A DNA stretch of 64,000 nucleotides from Oxalobacteraceae bacterium AB_14 (GCA_000381565.1 KB906725.1:1629731-1693730); one strand, 5' to 3'; shown: positions 46,219 to 57,675, counted from the stretch's first letter. The notes: generated by a model from the sequence alone, not told the origin. Numbers and translations are program-made.

Positions 46219-47445
46219 ATGCGTCGCGTTTTACTTTCCGTTTTACTGCCAGCCCTGCTGGCGTCGGCCGCTCCCGCGCGCGCCGAGTTTTCCATCCCCG
46301 GCTTTGAACTGGTGCAGACCGCGCCGGTGGAAACCTCGCTGCACAGCAGCGACCTGCGCGGCCCCGCCGCCGTCTGGAGCGAGTTGTTCGACGGCGCCAA
46401 AAGCGAGATCGTGCTGGGGCAGTTCTACGTGGTCGGCCATGAGGGCAGCGTCTTCAACAAGGTGGTGGAGCGCCTGGCGGCGGCCGGCAAGCGCGGCGTC
46501 AAGATCCGCTTCCTGCTGGACCAGAAGGGCGTGGGCCTGTCGGACAAGGCCACCATCGAGCAGCTCAAGGCGATCCCCAACCTGGAACTGCGCATCATCG
46601 ACTTCAACAAGCTGACCGGCAACGGCATCCTGCACGCCAAGTACATGGTGGTCGACGGCGCCGTCGCCTACATCGGCAGCCAGAACTTCGACTGGCGCTC
46701 GTTCGAGCATATCCACGAGACCGGCCTGCGCATCACCGACGCCAGGATCGTCGGCCAGGTGCTGGCGGTGTTCAACCAGGACTGGCGCGCCCAGGCGATC
46801 GCCGCGCAGGGCCTGGTGGCGCCGGCGCTGAACGTCAAGGCGACCACGCCGGACATTCACCAAAGCGCCTTCCTGCTGTCCAGCCCCAACCGGTTCAACC
46901 CGGCCGGCGTCGGCGATTCCGAGGCGGGCCTGCCGGCGCTGCTGGCCGAAGCCAGGAGCGAGGTGCGGGTGCAGCTGCTGGACTACGCGCCGCTGAGCTA
47001 CGGCCCGAAAGGCACGCGCCCTTACTACGCCGTGATCGACAACGCGGTGCGCGCCGCCGCCAACCGCGGCGTCAAGATCAAGCTGATGGTGTCGAACTGG
47101 AACCTGGAGGAACTGCCGCAGGCCTACCTGAAAAGCCTGGCCGTGCTGCCCAACGTCGAGATCCGCGTGGTCACGCTGCCGGCCGCCAGCAGCGGCTTCA
47201 TTCCGTTCGCGCGCGTCATCCACAGCAAGACCATGGTGATCGACAACCAGGTGGCCTGGGTCGGCACCAGCAACTGGAGCGGCGGCTACATGGATTTGTC
47301 GCGCAACCTGGAGGTGGTGATGCGCAACGAGAAGATGGCGCAGCGCCTGGCCGCGCTGCACGAGCAGACCTGGAGTTCGCCGTATGCGCAGCCGCTGGAC
47401 ATCAACAAAAAATACCCAAAACCGGCCAAGGGCAGTCCTGAATGA
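46219..47445 (+). CDS. Exported phospholipase D-like protein
   Basis: 408 residues with a signal peptide (MRRVLLSVLLPALLASAAPARA). Two HKD motifs are complete: HAKYMVVDGAVAYIGSQN at about residue 140 and HSKTMVIDNQVAWVGTSN near 335, so it should cut phosphodiesters of phospholipid or nucleic acid. Its place between a 5'-nucleotidase and an S1-type nuclease favours a phosphodiesterase role in nucleic-acid or phospholipid degradation. GGAG overlaps the preceding stop and lies 6 nt before the ATG at 46219. Confidence 0.92.
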   Translation: MRRVLLSVLLPALLASAAPARAEFSIPGFELVQTAPVETSLHSSDLRGPAAVWSELFDGAKSEIVLGQFYVVGHEGSVFNKVVERLAAAGKRGVKIRFLLDQKGVGLSDKATIEQLKAIPNLELRIIDFNKLTGNGILHAKYMVVDGAVAYIGSQNFDWRSFEHIHETGLRITDARIVGQVLAVFNQDWRAQAIAAQGLVAPALNVKATTPDIHQSAFLLSSPNRFNPAGVGDSEAGLPALLAEARSEVRVQLLDYAPLSYGPKGTRPYYAVIDNAVRAAANRGVKIKLMVSNWNLEELPQAYLKSLAVLPNVEIRVVTLPAASSGFIPFARVIHSKTMVIDNQVAWVGTSNWSGGYMDLSRNLEVVMRNEKMAQRLAALHEQTWSSPYAQPLDINKKYPKPAKGSPE

Positions 47446-48512
47446 AGAAGCTTGTCTTGACCGTGGCGCTGGGCGGCGCCTTCATCTCCTTCAACGCCCA
47501 CGCCTGGGGCAATGACGGCCACCGCGCGGTCGGCGCCATCGCCGACCAGCTGATCGATGGCAGCAACGCCGGGCAGCGCGTGAAGGCCTTGCTGCTGCCG
47601 GGCGAGAGCCTGGAGAGGGTCTCCATCTGGGCCGACTGCGTCAAGGGCACGTATTGCGGCCCGCAGAACGACGAGATGCTGGCCTACGTGGCAGCCAATC
47701 CGCGGCACGCCGAATACCACTACACCGACGTGCCGTTCCAGAATGCGCACTACCACGACCACGACGCCGGCACCGCCGACAACGATATCGTGCAGACCCT
47801 GAAGCAGTGCATCGCCACCTTGCAGGGCAAGGGCGACAAGGCCAGCAACCCGCACGGCTTCACGCCGCGCCAGGCGCTGCTGATACTGACCCATCTGGCC
47901 GGCGACGTGGTGCAGCCGTTGCACGTGGGCGCTGCGTTCGTGGACAGGAACGGCGCCTTCGTGGTGCCGCAGACGCAGGCGCAGGTCGACGCGGTCCATA
48001 TGTTCGACGCGCGCGGCGGCAACGACCTGCTGCTGGACGATGTCAAGCTGAGCGCCATCGGCGCGCGGCTGATTCCAGCCGCGCCGCCGGAGGACCAGCC
48101 GGCACCGGCGCCGGCGACGCCGCCGCGCGCGCCGCAGACCACGCGTCCCTTTCATTCGTACTGGGACACCACGGTGGTGAACTATGTGTTCCGCCGCATC
48201 GGCGCGCGCACACCGCAGCAGTTCGCGCGGCTGGCCATCGCCGGCAAGCCTGCGGTGGCTGTCAACAGCGGCGATCCAATCGGCTGGCCATATGCCTGGG
48301 CCGATCAGTCGCTGGCCGTGGCCAAGCTGGCGCATACAGGCGTGACGGCCGGCTCCATCGGCCAGCAGACCGGCAAGAATGGTGAAGTGTTCAACGTGTG
48401 GGCGCTGACGGTGCCGGACGATTATCCGGTTCCCAGTTCGGCCGCCGCCAAGGGGCAGCTGATCCAGGGCGGCTACAACCTGGCCGCCGTGCTCAAGGCG
48501 ATCTGGCCGTAA
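47442..48512 (+). CDS. Exported S1/P1-type nuclease
   Basis: 356 residues with a signal peptide ending in NAHA. The mature protein starts with WGNDGHRAVG: the N-terminal Trp and the His are zinc ligands in S1/P1 nucleases. The remaining trinuclear-site residues are visible in WADCVKG, YHYTDVPF and LTHLAGDVVQPLHVG. Such enzymes cut single-stranded DNA and RNA to 5'-mononucleotides. The ATG at 47442 overlaps the PLD stop (ATGA), proving operon linkage. It is tail-to-tail with the next gene, 6 nt apart. Confidence 0.94.
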   Translation: MKKLVLTVALGGAFISFNAHAWGNDGHRAVGAIADQLIDGSNAGQRVKALLLPGESLERVSIWADCVKGTYCGPQNDEMLAYVAANPRHAEYHYTDVPFQNAHYHDHDAGTADNDIVQTLKQCIATLQGKGDKASNPHGFTPRQALLILTHLAGDVVQPLHVGAAFVDRNGAFVVPQTQAQVDAVHMFDARGGNDLLLDDVKLSAIGARLIPAAPPEDQPAPAPATPPRAPQTTRPFHSYWDTTVVNYVFRRIGARTPQQFARLAIAGKPAVAVNSGDPIGWPYAWADQSLAVAKLAHTGVTAGSIGQQTGKNGEVFNVWALTVPDDYPVPSSAAAKGQLIQGGYNLAAVLKAIWP

Positions 48513-48518
48513 AGGCTG

Positions 48519-49427
48519 TTACTTGCCGGTGAGGGGATTGAACCACAGCTCGCCGCGCGCCAGTGGCGTCTGCGGCGTCAGCTTGGGATTGGCGAGATTG
48601 AGGACGCGGCGCTTGTTCATGGCCGTGTTCTTGATCAAGTCGCCCTTGTAATGCTGGAAAAGGGCGTTCAGCGATCCATCCTTGATCATCGCTTCCATGC
48701 CGGTTTCGATGCGCTTGGCCAGCAGCCTGCCCTCGGCGTCGCGCCGCAGGAAGAAGTAGCGCGGCAGCGGATAGTGCAGCAACAGCGTTTGCTCCACCGC
48801 CATCCTGGGATGAAGCGCGCGGCGCTCCTGGAATTCGCGCATCGCTTCGTCGACGGAACGCGGGTAGAAATCGAAGCGGTCGGCGTCGAGCATGGCGAAC
48901 AGGCCGTCGTAGCTGCTGCCTGCCACCACCGGCACGCCGACTTTTTCGAAGACGGGAATGTCCGCCCAACCCTGGCCCAGGCCAGCGCGCAGCTGGCGCA
49001 GGTCGGCGACGGTCTTGATGCCGGCGAAGCGCTGCTGGTCGGCCTCGCGTATCAGCAGCAGCCGGTAGCCCAGCAGGCCGCGGTCGACCGGCAGGCGCAC
49101 CGGCAGGAACTGGCGCTCCAGCTCGGGCGAGGTGGCGCGCACGAAGATGTTGATGCGTCCCGACGGCGACGACATTTCCTGCACCACGCGGGGCGGCGAC
49201 ATCGCCACCCGCGACTGGTGCTGCTCGAAGACGCCGTAGCGCGGCGCGGTCTTTTCCAGCGCCGCCCGCAGTACCGCCCAATCGTAGTCGTAACGGCTGT
49301 CGATGCCGTCGCTGGTGAGCGGATAGGTGAGGTGGGTCGCGCCCCATGCCGGAGCCGCAAGCACGCAGGCCGCCAGCAGCAGCGTGCTGCATCGCCCTCG
49401 CAATCGATCTCCCATGTTCCGCTTCAT
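48519..49427 (-). CDS. Periplasmic solute-binding domain protein (SBP_bac_3-like)
   Basis: 302 residues from the ATG at 49427; another ATG at 49415 is possible. Signal peptide CSTLLLAACVLAAPAWG. The mature part has the organisation of amino-acid-type binding proteins (RINIFVRATSPELERQFLPV, GYRLLLIREADQQRFAGIKTV-like text read in pieces, FDFYPRSVDEAMREF). It has no transporter genes beside it, and such orphan domains are common in Oxalobacteraceae as sensors or scavengers. The ligand is unknown. Confidence 0.8.
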   Translation of the reverse strand: MKRNMGDRLRGRCSTLLLAACVLAAPAWGATHLTYPLTSDGIDSRYDYDWAVLRAALEKTAPRYGVFEQHQSRVAMSPPRVVQEMSSPSGRINIFVRATSPELERQFLPVRLPVDRGLLGYRLLLIREADQQRFAGIKTVADLRQLRAGLGQGWADIPVFEKVGVPVVAGSSYDGLFAMLDADRFDFYPRSVDEAMREFQERRALHPRMAVEQTLLLHYPLPRYFFLRRDAEGRLLAKRIETGMEAMIKDGSLNALFQHYKGDLIKNTAMNKRRVLNLANPKLTPQTPLARGELWFNPLTGK

Positions 49428-49610
49428 ACCGCCTGCACCCCGCAAAACAGTTAGTGTGCCATGGCCGATGGCGCGCCGCCAAGTTTTTCAGCGCGGTTGA
49501 CTTGGACGCTGCAATCCGCCTATGCTAGAGGCGTGCTAGAACCCGGCCCAGCCCCCGCCGCCCAATCAGGTCAATCACCTGTCATTTAATGCCGTCGGAG
49601 GTGTCGAACT

Positions 49611-50399
49611 ATGAAGCATGCAATTTGCATCAACATTGCCTGCGCGCTGGCTTTCGCGGCCGCAGCGCCGGCGCTGGCCCAGAGCCCGGCCGATCCGGCG
49701 CCGCCCGCGGTGTCGCCATTCACCGCCAACGTCACTTTGGCATCGCAATATATCTCGCGCGGCTTCCGCCAGACCTGGGGCAAGCCGGCGCTGCAAGGCG
49801 GCTTCGATTACGCCGGCCCGAACGGCTTTTCCGCCGGCACCTGGCTGTCCAGCGTCAGCAACCGCTTCGTTGAAAACGGCTCGCTGGAGTGGGACATCTA
49901 CGGCGCCTATGGCGGCACGGCCGGCGATGCCGGCTACAGCGCCGGCGTCTACTACTACAAATATCCGGGCGCCGAGATACGCGCCACCCGCACCACCTAC
50001 GATTACGCCGAGCTGGCGCTGGGGTTGACCTACAAGTTCGCCTACGCCAAGTACTACTACACGGTGACCAGGGAATTCTTCGGCATCGAGAACGCGCGCG
50101 GCACCGGCTACCTGGACCTGGGCGCGAACGTGGAGCTGGGCGACGGCTACACGCTCAACCTGCACTTCGGCCATGGACGCGTGGCCAACAACAGCATGTG
50201 GAGCTGGCGCGACTACAAGGCCGGCGTGACCAAGGCGCTGGCGCCGGGATGGGCGGTTTCGGCGGCCTACACCAAGGCGCACGGCAAGACCGGCGCCTAC
50301 GACAACTACACGCTGGGCATTCCCAATTCCGCCGGCGTGATCGAGACGTCGAACCCCGCCGACGGCACGCTGGTGCTGGCGCTGACGCGAACGTTCTGA
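49611..50399 (+). CDS. TorF-family putative porin
   Basis: 262 residues with a signal peptide ending APALA. VTLASQYISRGFRQTWGKPALQGGFDY is the diagnostic start of the TIGR02001 family, followed by short aromatic beta strands and a terminal LTRTF. It is an outer-membrane beta-barrel of unknown specificity. GGAGGTG lies 8 nt before the ATG at 49611. The chemoreceptor gene begins 20 nt downstream, so the two may form an operon. Confidence 0.9.
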   Translation: MKHAICINIACALAFAAAAPALAQSPADPAPPAVSPFTANVTLASQYISRGFRQTWGKPALQGGFDYAGPNGFSAGTWLSSVSNRFVENGSLEWDIYGAYGGTAGDAGYSAGVYYYKYPGAEIRATRTTYDYAELALGLTYKFAYAKYYYTVTREFFGIENARGTGYLDLGANVELGDGYTLNLHFGHGRVANNSMWSWRDYKAGVTKALAPGWAVSAAYTKAHGKTGAYDNYTLGIPNSAGVIETSNPADGTLVLALTRTF

Positions 50400-50419
50400 T
50401 TCCACTTTCCGGGCCCGAC

Positions 50420-52558
50420 ATGACCACAGCCTTTTCGACTTCCTCCACTGCGCCGGGTTCGCGTTCGCGCTTCGGCATCTCCCTTTCCCTGAACGGCAAG
50501 ATCTGCGCGGCGGCCACCGCGCTGGTGGTGCTCAGCCTCGCCGTGACGGCCACCGTCATCGGCGTCCGCAGCAGCGCCAGCGCGGAAGCTGCGGCGATGA
50601 ACCTGGCCCGTACCTCGGCGCGCGAAGTGGCGGGCGCGCTGCAGGCGCGCATCGTCGGCAATTTGTCGGCGGTGGTCAACCTGGCCGGCGCCATGCGCGG
50701 CACGCGTGCCGCCAACCAGGCGCTCGCGCGCGACCAGATCAACGAGATGGTCAAGGCCACGCTGCTTGGGTCGGAAGACCTGATCGGCGCCGCCGTCACG
50801 TGGGAACCGAATGCGCTCGATGGCAAGGACGCCGACTTCGCCGGCAAGCTGCCGCTGTACGACGCCACCGGGCGCTTCATGCCGTACTGGACCCGCGCCA
50901 GCGGCGGCGGCACCCACGTTGAACCCATCGTGTTCGACAGCGCACCGGGCGCCAACGACTGGTACGACATCCCCAAGCGAAGCGGCAAAGTGTTCTTCAC
51001 CGAGCCATACATTTATCCGGTGGACGGCAAGCCGACGCTGATGGCGTCGCTGGTGGCGCCGATCATGATCGAGGGTAAATTCCAGGGCACGGCCAGCGCC
51101 GACTTCATGCTGACCCGCCTGACCAGTATCCTCACCGAATTGAAAGTGATCGACGGCGCCAGGCTCAGTCTCATTTCCAACGGCGGCCTGTACGCCAGCC
51201 ATCCCGTCGCCGACAAGCTGGGCAAGAAGGCCGACGACGTGCCGGCCGCCGGTCTCGATCGCGTGCGCCAGGGACAGGCCTATGAATACGAGGAGCAGGG
51301 CCAGCTGCATCTGTTGCAACCGCTGTTCATCCACGGCGAGACCGGCCCCTGGTCGGTGCAGCTGACCTTCCCGAAAAGCGTGGCGCTGGCGCCTGCGCGC
51401 GAGCTGCTGCTGTACACGCTGATCGTGTCGCTGGTATGCGCGGTGGCCACGGCGCTGGTGCTGATCACGGTGCTGTTCCGCCTGACCGCGCCTTTGCGCA
51501 CGCTGGCTTCGCGCATGACGGCGCTCTCCAGCGGCGACGCGGACCTGAGCGTGAAGCTGGAGGTGAACGGCAGCGACGAGCTGGCGCTGATCGGCAACGG
51601 CTTCAATCAATTCGTCGGCAATATCCACAACGTGCTGGTGCAAGTCAGCGACAGCGCGGAGAACGTGGCGCGCGGCAGCGCCGAGATCTCGCACGGCAAT
51701 AGCGACCTGTCGGCGCGCACCGAGCAGCAGGCCAGCGCGCTGGAGGAAACCGCCGCCTCGGTCGAGGAACTGACCAGCACCGTCAAGGAGAATGCGGAGA
51801 ACGCGCGCCAGGCCAACCAGCTGGCCGGATCGGCCTCGGAGGTGGCGCAGCGCAGCGGCGCGGTGGTGTCGCAGGTGGTGGCGACGATGGCGTCGATTAA
51901 CGATTCGTCCAAAAAGATCGTCGACATCATCAGTGTCATTGACGGCATCGCGTTCCAGACCAATATCCTGGCGCTGAATGCGGCGGTGGAGGCGGCGCGG
52001 GCCGGCGAGCAGGGGCGCGGTTTTGCGGTGGTGGCGTCGGAAGTGCGCAACCTGGCGCAGCGCAGCGCGGCGGCGGCCAAGGAGATCAAGGAGCTGATCA
52101 ACGATTCGGTCAGCAAGGTGGCCGATGGCAGCCGGCTGGTGGACGAGGCGGGGAGCACGATGGAGGAGGTGGTGTCGAGCGTGCGCCGCGTGACGGCGAT
52201 CATGAGTGAGATCACCGTCGCCACGGCGGAGCAGAGCGAGGGCATCTCGCAGGTCAACCAGGCCATCGTGCAGATGGACGGCGTGACGCAGCAGAACGCG
52301 GCGCTGGTGGAGGAGGCCGCGGCCGCGGCGGAGAGCTTGCAGGAGCAGGCCGCGCACCTGGCGCAGGCGGTCAGCGTGTTCAAGCTGGATCGCGGCGCCG
52401 CGCCGGCGGCACCGGTGGCGCCGGCGCGCAAGGCGCCGCCTGCGGCACCGCGCGCCGTTGCGCCGCCGGTCCGCGCTGCGGCAAGCAAACCCGTCGCCAT
52501 CGCCAAGGCTGCGCCCAAGGCGTCCGCCAAGGCGGATAGCGAATGGGAAGAGTTTTAG
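50420..52558 (+). CDS. Methyl-accepting chemotaxis protein with Cache sensor and CheR-tether
   Basis: 712 residues. Helix 1 at about 27-49, a periplasmic dCache-type domain (about 55-320, including VTWEPNALDGKD and DWYDIPKRSGKVFFTEPYIYP), helix 2 at about 327-352, HAMP (353-405) and a long signalling domain. The hairpin tip is DGIAFQTNILALNAAVEAAR at about 510-530. A proline/alanine-rich linker leads to the C-terminal pentapeptide EWEEF, which fits the xWxxF tether for CheR/CheB. The ATG at 50420 precedes the basic N-terminus; the ligand is unknown. Confidence 0.94.
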   Translation: MTTAFSTSSTAPGSRSRFGISLSLNGKICAAATALVVLSLAVTATVIGVRSSASAEAAAMNLARTSAREVAGALQARIVGNLSAVVNLAGAMRGTRAANQALARDQINEMVKATLLGSEDLIGAAVTWEPNALDGKDADFAGKLPLYDATGRFMPYWTRASGGGTHVEPIVFDSAPGANDWYDIPKRSGKVFFTEPYIYPVDGKPTLMASLVAPIMIEGKFQGTASADFMLTRLTSILTELKVIDGARLSLISNGGLYASHPVADKLGKKADDVPAAGLDRVRQGQAYEYEEQGQLHLLQPLFIHGETGPWSVQLTFPKSVALAPARELLLYTLIVSLVCAVATALVLITVLFRLTAPLRTLASRMTALSSGDADLSVKLEVNGSDELALIGNGFNQFVGNIHNVLVQVSDSAENVARGSAEISHGNSDLSARTEQQASALEETAASVEELTSTVKENAENARQANQLAGSASEVAQRSGAVVSQVVATMASINDSSKKIVDIISVIDGIAFQTNILALNAAVEAARAGEQGRGFAVVASEVRNLAQRSAAAAKEIKELINDSVSKVADGSRLVDEAGSTMEEVVSSVRRVTAIMSEITVATAEQSEGISQVNQAIVQMDGVTQQNAALVEEAAAAAESLQEQAAHLAQAVSVFKLDRGAAPAAPVAPARKAPPAAPRAVAPPVRAAASKPVAIAKAAPKASAKADSEWEEF

Positions 52559-52643
52559 CGCAAACGGCGGCGCGCCTCAGGGCGCCAGCACCACCTCGAT
52601 ACCCTGCGTGCGGTAGGCCGGCGACGCTGTTTTTAATAGGCGA

Positions 52644-52655
52644 TAAGATCTCCGC
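52644..52655 (+). promoter_or_regulatory. -10 box abutting the cytochrome c start
   Basis: TAAGAT (52644-52649) is followed by six bases and the ATG at 52656. No Shine-Dalgarno is present, so a leaderless mRNA is possible. Confidence 0.35.
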
Positions 52656-53015
52656 ATGAGAACATTTTTTTTAGCGGCGCTGCTGGCGGCAGGGCAGGTC
52701 GCGGCGGCGGGCGATCCCAAGGCCGGCGAGGCGCTGTTCAAGCGCTGCGCTGCCTGCCATCAGGTCGGACCATACGCGCAGGGCGGTTTCGGGCCGCAGC
52801 TGAACGGCATCTTCGGCCGGCGCGCGGCGTCGACCAAGGACTACAAGTACTCGGAAGCGATGAAGAAGTCGGGACTGGTGTGGGACGAGAAAACGCTGGC
52901 CGCATACCTGCGCGCGCCGCATGACGTGGTGCCGGGGACCAGCATGCGTTTTTGGGGGATCAAGGATGAACAGCAGGTCGCCGACCTGCTGTCCTATATG
53001 CGCTCGCTGCGTTAG
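52656..53015 (+). CDS. Class I cytochrome c
   Basis: 119 residues with a signal peptide (MRTFFLAALLAAGQVAAA). The haem site CAACH is at about residues 32-36 and the axial methionine is in PGTSMRFWG near the C-terminus; FGPQLNGIFGRRA and YKYSEAMKKSG are typical of the small cytochrome c2/c550-like group. It carries electrons in the periplasm. It stands alone and overlaps by 4 nt the end of the minus-strand permease gene. Confidence 0.95.
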   Translation: MRTFFLAALLAAGQVAAAGDPKAGEALFKRCAACHQVGPYAQGGFGPQLNGIFGRRAASTKDYKYSEAMKKSGLVWDEKTLAAYLRAPHDVVPGTSMRFWGIKDEQQVADLLSYMRSLR

Positions 53016-53983
53016 CGAGACTTGACGAACGGCGTGCCCAGCGCTTTCGGCGCCACCGACTTGGCCATCAGGCCGGCCAGCACGACCACGGTCAGCAGGT
53101 AGGGCACCATCTGGATCAGCGCGCCCGGCAGGCGGCCTATCAGCGGCAGGTCCACGCCCTCGATCTGGATTTGCACGGCGCCGAAGAAACCGAACATCAG
53201 GCAGCCGAGGAAGGTGTAGAACGGACGCCAGTTGCCGAACACCATCGCGGTCAGCGCCAGGTAGCCGGCGCCGGCCGACATGTCGCGCAGGAAGAAGCCG
53301 CTCTGCACCAGCGACAGGTAGGCGCCCGAGAACGAGCACAGGAAACCGGCGATCAGCATCGCCATGTAGCGCTGGCGCGCCACGTCGACGCCGGCCGCAT
53401 CGGCCGCGTGCGGATTCTCGCCGCAGGCGCGCAGGCGCAGGCCGAAGCGGCTGTGGTAGACGATCCAGTGCACCAGCGGCACCAGCGCGAACGCCAGGTA
53501 CACCAGCACCGAATGGCCGCCGACCAGGTGGCCGTAGAACCAGCCGAGGAAGGGAATCTGCGCCACCGCGGCGGAGCCGGGCAGCACCACGTCGAACAGG
53601 CGCGCCGAGCCCAGGTCCGGCGTGCGTCCACCCTGCTGGAAGAAGTACTGCGCCAGCACGAAGGTCAGGCCGCTCATGGCGATGTTGATGGCGATGCCGG
53701 CCACCAGCTGGTTGCCTTTCTGGGTGATGGCGATATACGCCTGCAGGCTGGCCAGCAGCATCGAAATCGCCACCCCCGCCAATACGCCGTACCAAGGATT
53801 CTGGGTGGTGAAGGCGACGGCCGCCGAGACGAACGCCGACGCCAGGATCTTGCCTTCCAGGCCGATGTCGATCACGCCCGAACGTTCGGCAAACAGGCCG
53901 GCCATGCCGGCGAAAATCAGCACCGGCGCGTTGCGCACGGTGGACACCAGGATGCTGCCGAGATGGAGGTCGTCGAAAGTCAT
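53012..53983 (-). CDS. Nucleoside-type ABC transporter permease (second subunit)
   Basis: 323 residues, about 8-10 membrane spans, PF02653 type. APVLIFAGMAGLFAERSGVIDIGLEGKIL is the hallmark of the NupQ/YufQ permeases used with BMP-family binding proteins, and GENPHAADAAGVDV is the coupling loop. It is the last gene of the four-gene importer operon. Confidence 0.93.
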   Translation of the reverse strand: MTFDDLHLGSILVSTVRNAPVLIFAGMAGLFAERSGVIDIGLEGKILASAFVSAAVAFTTQNPWYGVLAGVAISMLLASLQAYIAITQKGNQLVAGIAINIAMSGLTFVLAQYFFQQGGRTPDLGSARLFDVVLPGSAAVAQIPFLGWFYGHLVGGHSVLVYLAFALVPLVHWIVYHSRFGLRLRACGENPHAADAAGVDVARQRYMAMLIAGFLCSFSGAYLSLVQSGFFLRDMSAGAGYLALTAMVFGNWRPFYTFLGCLMFGFFGAVQIQIEGVDLPLIGRLPGALIQMVPYLLTVVVLAGLMAKSVAPKALGTPFVKSR

Positions 53984-53990
53984 AGGGTTC

Positions 53991-55060
53991 TCACTTCTTC
54001 AGTTTGAGCATTTTGGCGATGGCCGGCGCGTACAGGTTTTCCATCGCGCCGCAGAACAGGATGATCAGGCCCTGGACCAGGATCACCGTCTCCGGCGGGA
54101 TGTTCTGCTTTTCCAGCGACAGGTCGAAGCCGCCCTGGGTCAGCGCGCCGAACAGCACCGCCGACAGGAAGATCCCGACCGGGTGCTGGCGGCCCATCAG
54201 CGCGATCGCGATGCCGATGAAGCCGGCGCCGCCGACGAAGTTGAGCGACAGGTAGTGGGTCGAGCCCATGATCGAGTTGACCGAGCCCAGACCGGCCAGC
54301 GCGCCCGAGATCAGCATGACGATGATGATCATCTTGCTGATGCGGATGCCGGCGTAGTGCGCGGCGTGCTTGTTCAAGCCGGTGGCGCGCAGCTTGTAGC
54401 CCCACGACGAACGCGACATCACCACGCCGTAGATCACCAGCGCCAGTATCGCCAGCAGGAAGCTGATGTTGAGCGGCGTCTCGCCCAGGACGGGGAACCA
54501 CTGGTTCAGGCGCGGCATCTCGGCGGCGGCGGCGAACGCGCGGCTGGCGGGATTTTGCTCGCCCGGCGGCACCAGCTTGACGATCACGGTGTTCATCAGC
54601 GCACCGGCGATGTAGTTGAACATGATGGTGGTCACCACCACGTGGCTGCCGCGTTTCGCCTGCAGGTAGCCGGGCACGAACGCCCACAGGGCGCCGAACA
54701 GCGCCGCGCCCAGCATGCCGGCCGGGATCAGCAGAATGGCCGGCAGCGAGCTGTCGAAGGTCAGCATGGCCAGCGTCAGGCCAAGGCCGGCGAAGTACAT
54801 CTGGCCCTCGGCGCCGATGTTGAACAGGCCCGCTTCCATGGCGATGGAAACGGCCAGGCCGGTGAAGATGAAGGTCGAGGCGTAGAACAGCGTGTAGCTC
54901 AGGCCCTCCGGATTGACGACGGCGCTGTTGATCAGGATCGCCAGCGATTCGGTCGGGCTCTCGCCGAGCAGGTGGATCACCAGCGCGGTCACCAGCAGGG
55001 CCGACAACAGGTTCAGGACGGGCATTACAAACGCGGTTGCCCAGCGTGGCAGGTCTTTAT

Positions 55061-55064
<4 letters not shown>
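53991..55064 (-). CDS. Nucleoside-type ABC transporter permease (first subunit)
   Basis: 357 residues, NupP/YufP type with about ten spans. VSIAMEAGLFNIGAEGQMYFAGLG and the coupling loop RATGLNKHAAHYAGIRI match this permease family. It starts within the ATPase stop region (ATGA overlap at 55061-55064) and ends 7 nt before the second permease. Confidence 0.93.
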
Positions 55065-56590
<1,526 letters not shown>

Positions 56591-56614
56591 AGGATCGTTT
56601 TCGGTGCGGAGTTA

Positions 56615-56660
56615 AGTAAAAATTAAACGCGCCGCATGAGGAAACTCCTCCGGCGGCGCG
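56615..56660 (-). terminator. Internal terminator between binding-protein and ATPase genes
   Basis: CGCGCCGC (56628-56635) pairs with GCGGCGCG (56653-56660), with an inner GAGGA/TCCTC stem. On the minus strand the hairpin is followed by TTTAATTTTT. It would reduce read-through from the binding-protein gene into the transporter genes. Confidence 0.8.
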
Positions 56661-56679
56661 CTCAATGTTCAAACAGGTG

Positions 56680-57675
56680 TCAGGCCGGGCAGGCAGCGCC
56701 CGAACGGATGTCGATGACTTTTACTTTGCCGTCGATGATGTCCTTGCGGGCACCAAGGACGCGCTTTTCGATTTCCGGCGTGATCAGCTTGCGGTTGTTC
56801 CCGTCCAGCGCCCAATCGACGCCGTTTTCCTTCAGGCCCTTGGCGGTGACGCCGGCCTTCCAGGTGCCGTTTTTCATCAGCATGAAGGATTCGTACACGG
56901 CGTTGTCCACGCGCTTGACCATGGACGTCAGGATGGTGCCTGGGTACAGGCTGTTCTGGTTGGAGTCGACGCCGATGGCCAGCTTGCCTTTTTCCTTGGC
57001 CGTTTGCAGCGTGCCCAGGCCCGAACCGCCGGCCACGGCAAACACCACGTCAACGCCGCGGTCGAACTGCGAGCGCGCCAGTTCGCCGCCCTTGGCCGGG
57101 TTGTTCCACGAGTCGGACGTGGTGCCGACCATGTTGTTGCTCACTTCGATCTTCGGATTGACCGACTTGGCGCCCTGGGCATAGCCGCAGGCGAAGGTGC
57201 GGATCAGCGGGATGTCGACGCCGCCGATGAAGCCCAGCTTCTTGGATTTGGACGCCATGGCCGCGGCCACGCCGACCAGGTAGGAGCCTTCTTCTTCCTT
57301 GAAGGTGATGGAATTGACGTTGGCGCCCTGCGCCACGCCGTCGATCAGCACGAAGTGGACTTTCGGGAATTCCTTGGCGACCTTCTGCACGGCTGCCTGC
57401 TGGGCGAAGCCGATCGAGGCGATCAGGTCCAGGTTTTTGCGGGCCAAGCCGCGCAGCACCTGTTCGGCCTGGGTGTCGCTGGAGGCTTGCACCTCGATGA
57501 AATTGATGTTGGTTTCCTTCTTGAAGCGCGAGGCGCCTTCAAAAGCGGACTGGTTGAACGACTTGTCGAACTTGCCGCCTGCGTCATACACGATGCCAAG
57601 TTTTGGGGCGGCCGCGGACGCGCTGGCAGCGATAAACAGTGCTGCAACCGTCAAACTAAGTTGTGAAAGTTTCAT
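56680..57675 (-). CDS. BMP-family (PnrA-like) nucleoside-binding protein
   Basis: 331 residues with a signal peptide (MKLSQLSLTVAALFIAASASA). The mature start LGIVYDAGGKFDKSFNQSAFEGA is diagnostic for PF02608; known members bind purine nucleosides. ASIGFAQQAAV, GFIGGVDIPL and VFAVAGGSGLG follow. It has no lipobox, so it is free in the periplasm. AGGAG lies 8 nt before the ATG at 57675, and TACAAT on the minus strand (57699-57704) is a -10 candidate. First gene of the importer operon. Confidence 0.95.
   Translation of the reverse strand: MKLSQLSLTVAALFIAASASAAAPKLGIVYDAGGKFDKSFNQSAFEGASRFKKETNINFIEVQASSDTQAEQVLRGLARKNLDLIASIGFAQQAAVQKVAKEFPKVHFVLIDGVAQGANVNSITFKEEEGSYLVGVAAAMASKSKKLGFIGGVDIPLIRTFACGYAQGAKSVNPKIEVSNNMVGTTSDSWNNPAKGGELARSQFDRGVDVVFAVAGGSGLGTLQTAKEKGKLAIGVDSNQNSLYPGTILTSMVKRVDNAVYESFMLMKNGTWKAGVTAKGLKENGVDWALDGNNRKLITPEIEKRVLGARKDIIDGKVKVIDIRSGAACPA

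Noticed and set aside
52559..52655. Possible minus-strand gene tail ending ...YRTQGIEVVLAP
   Set aside because: Only about 17 codons before the frame is lost; could be a remnant but no family can be named and chance is likely.
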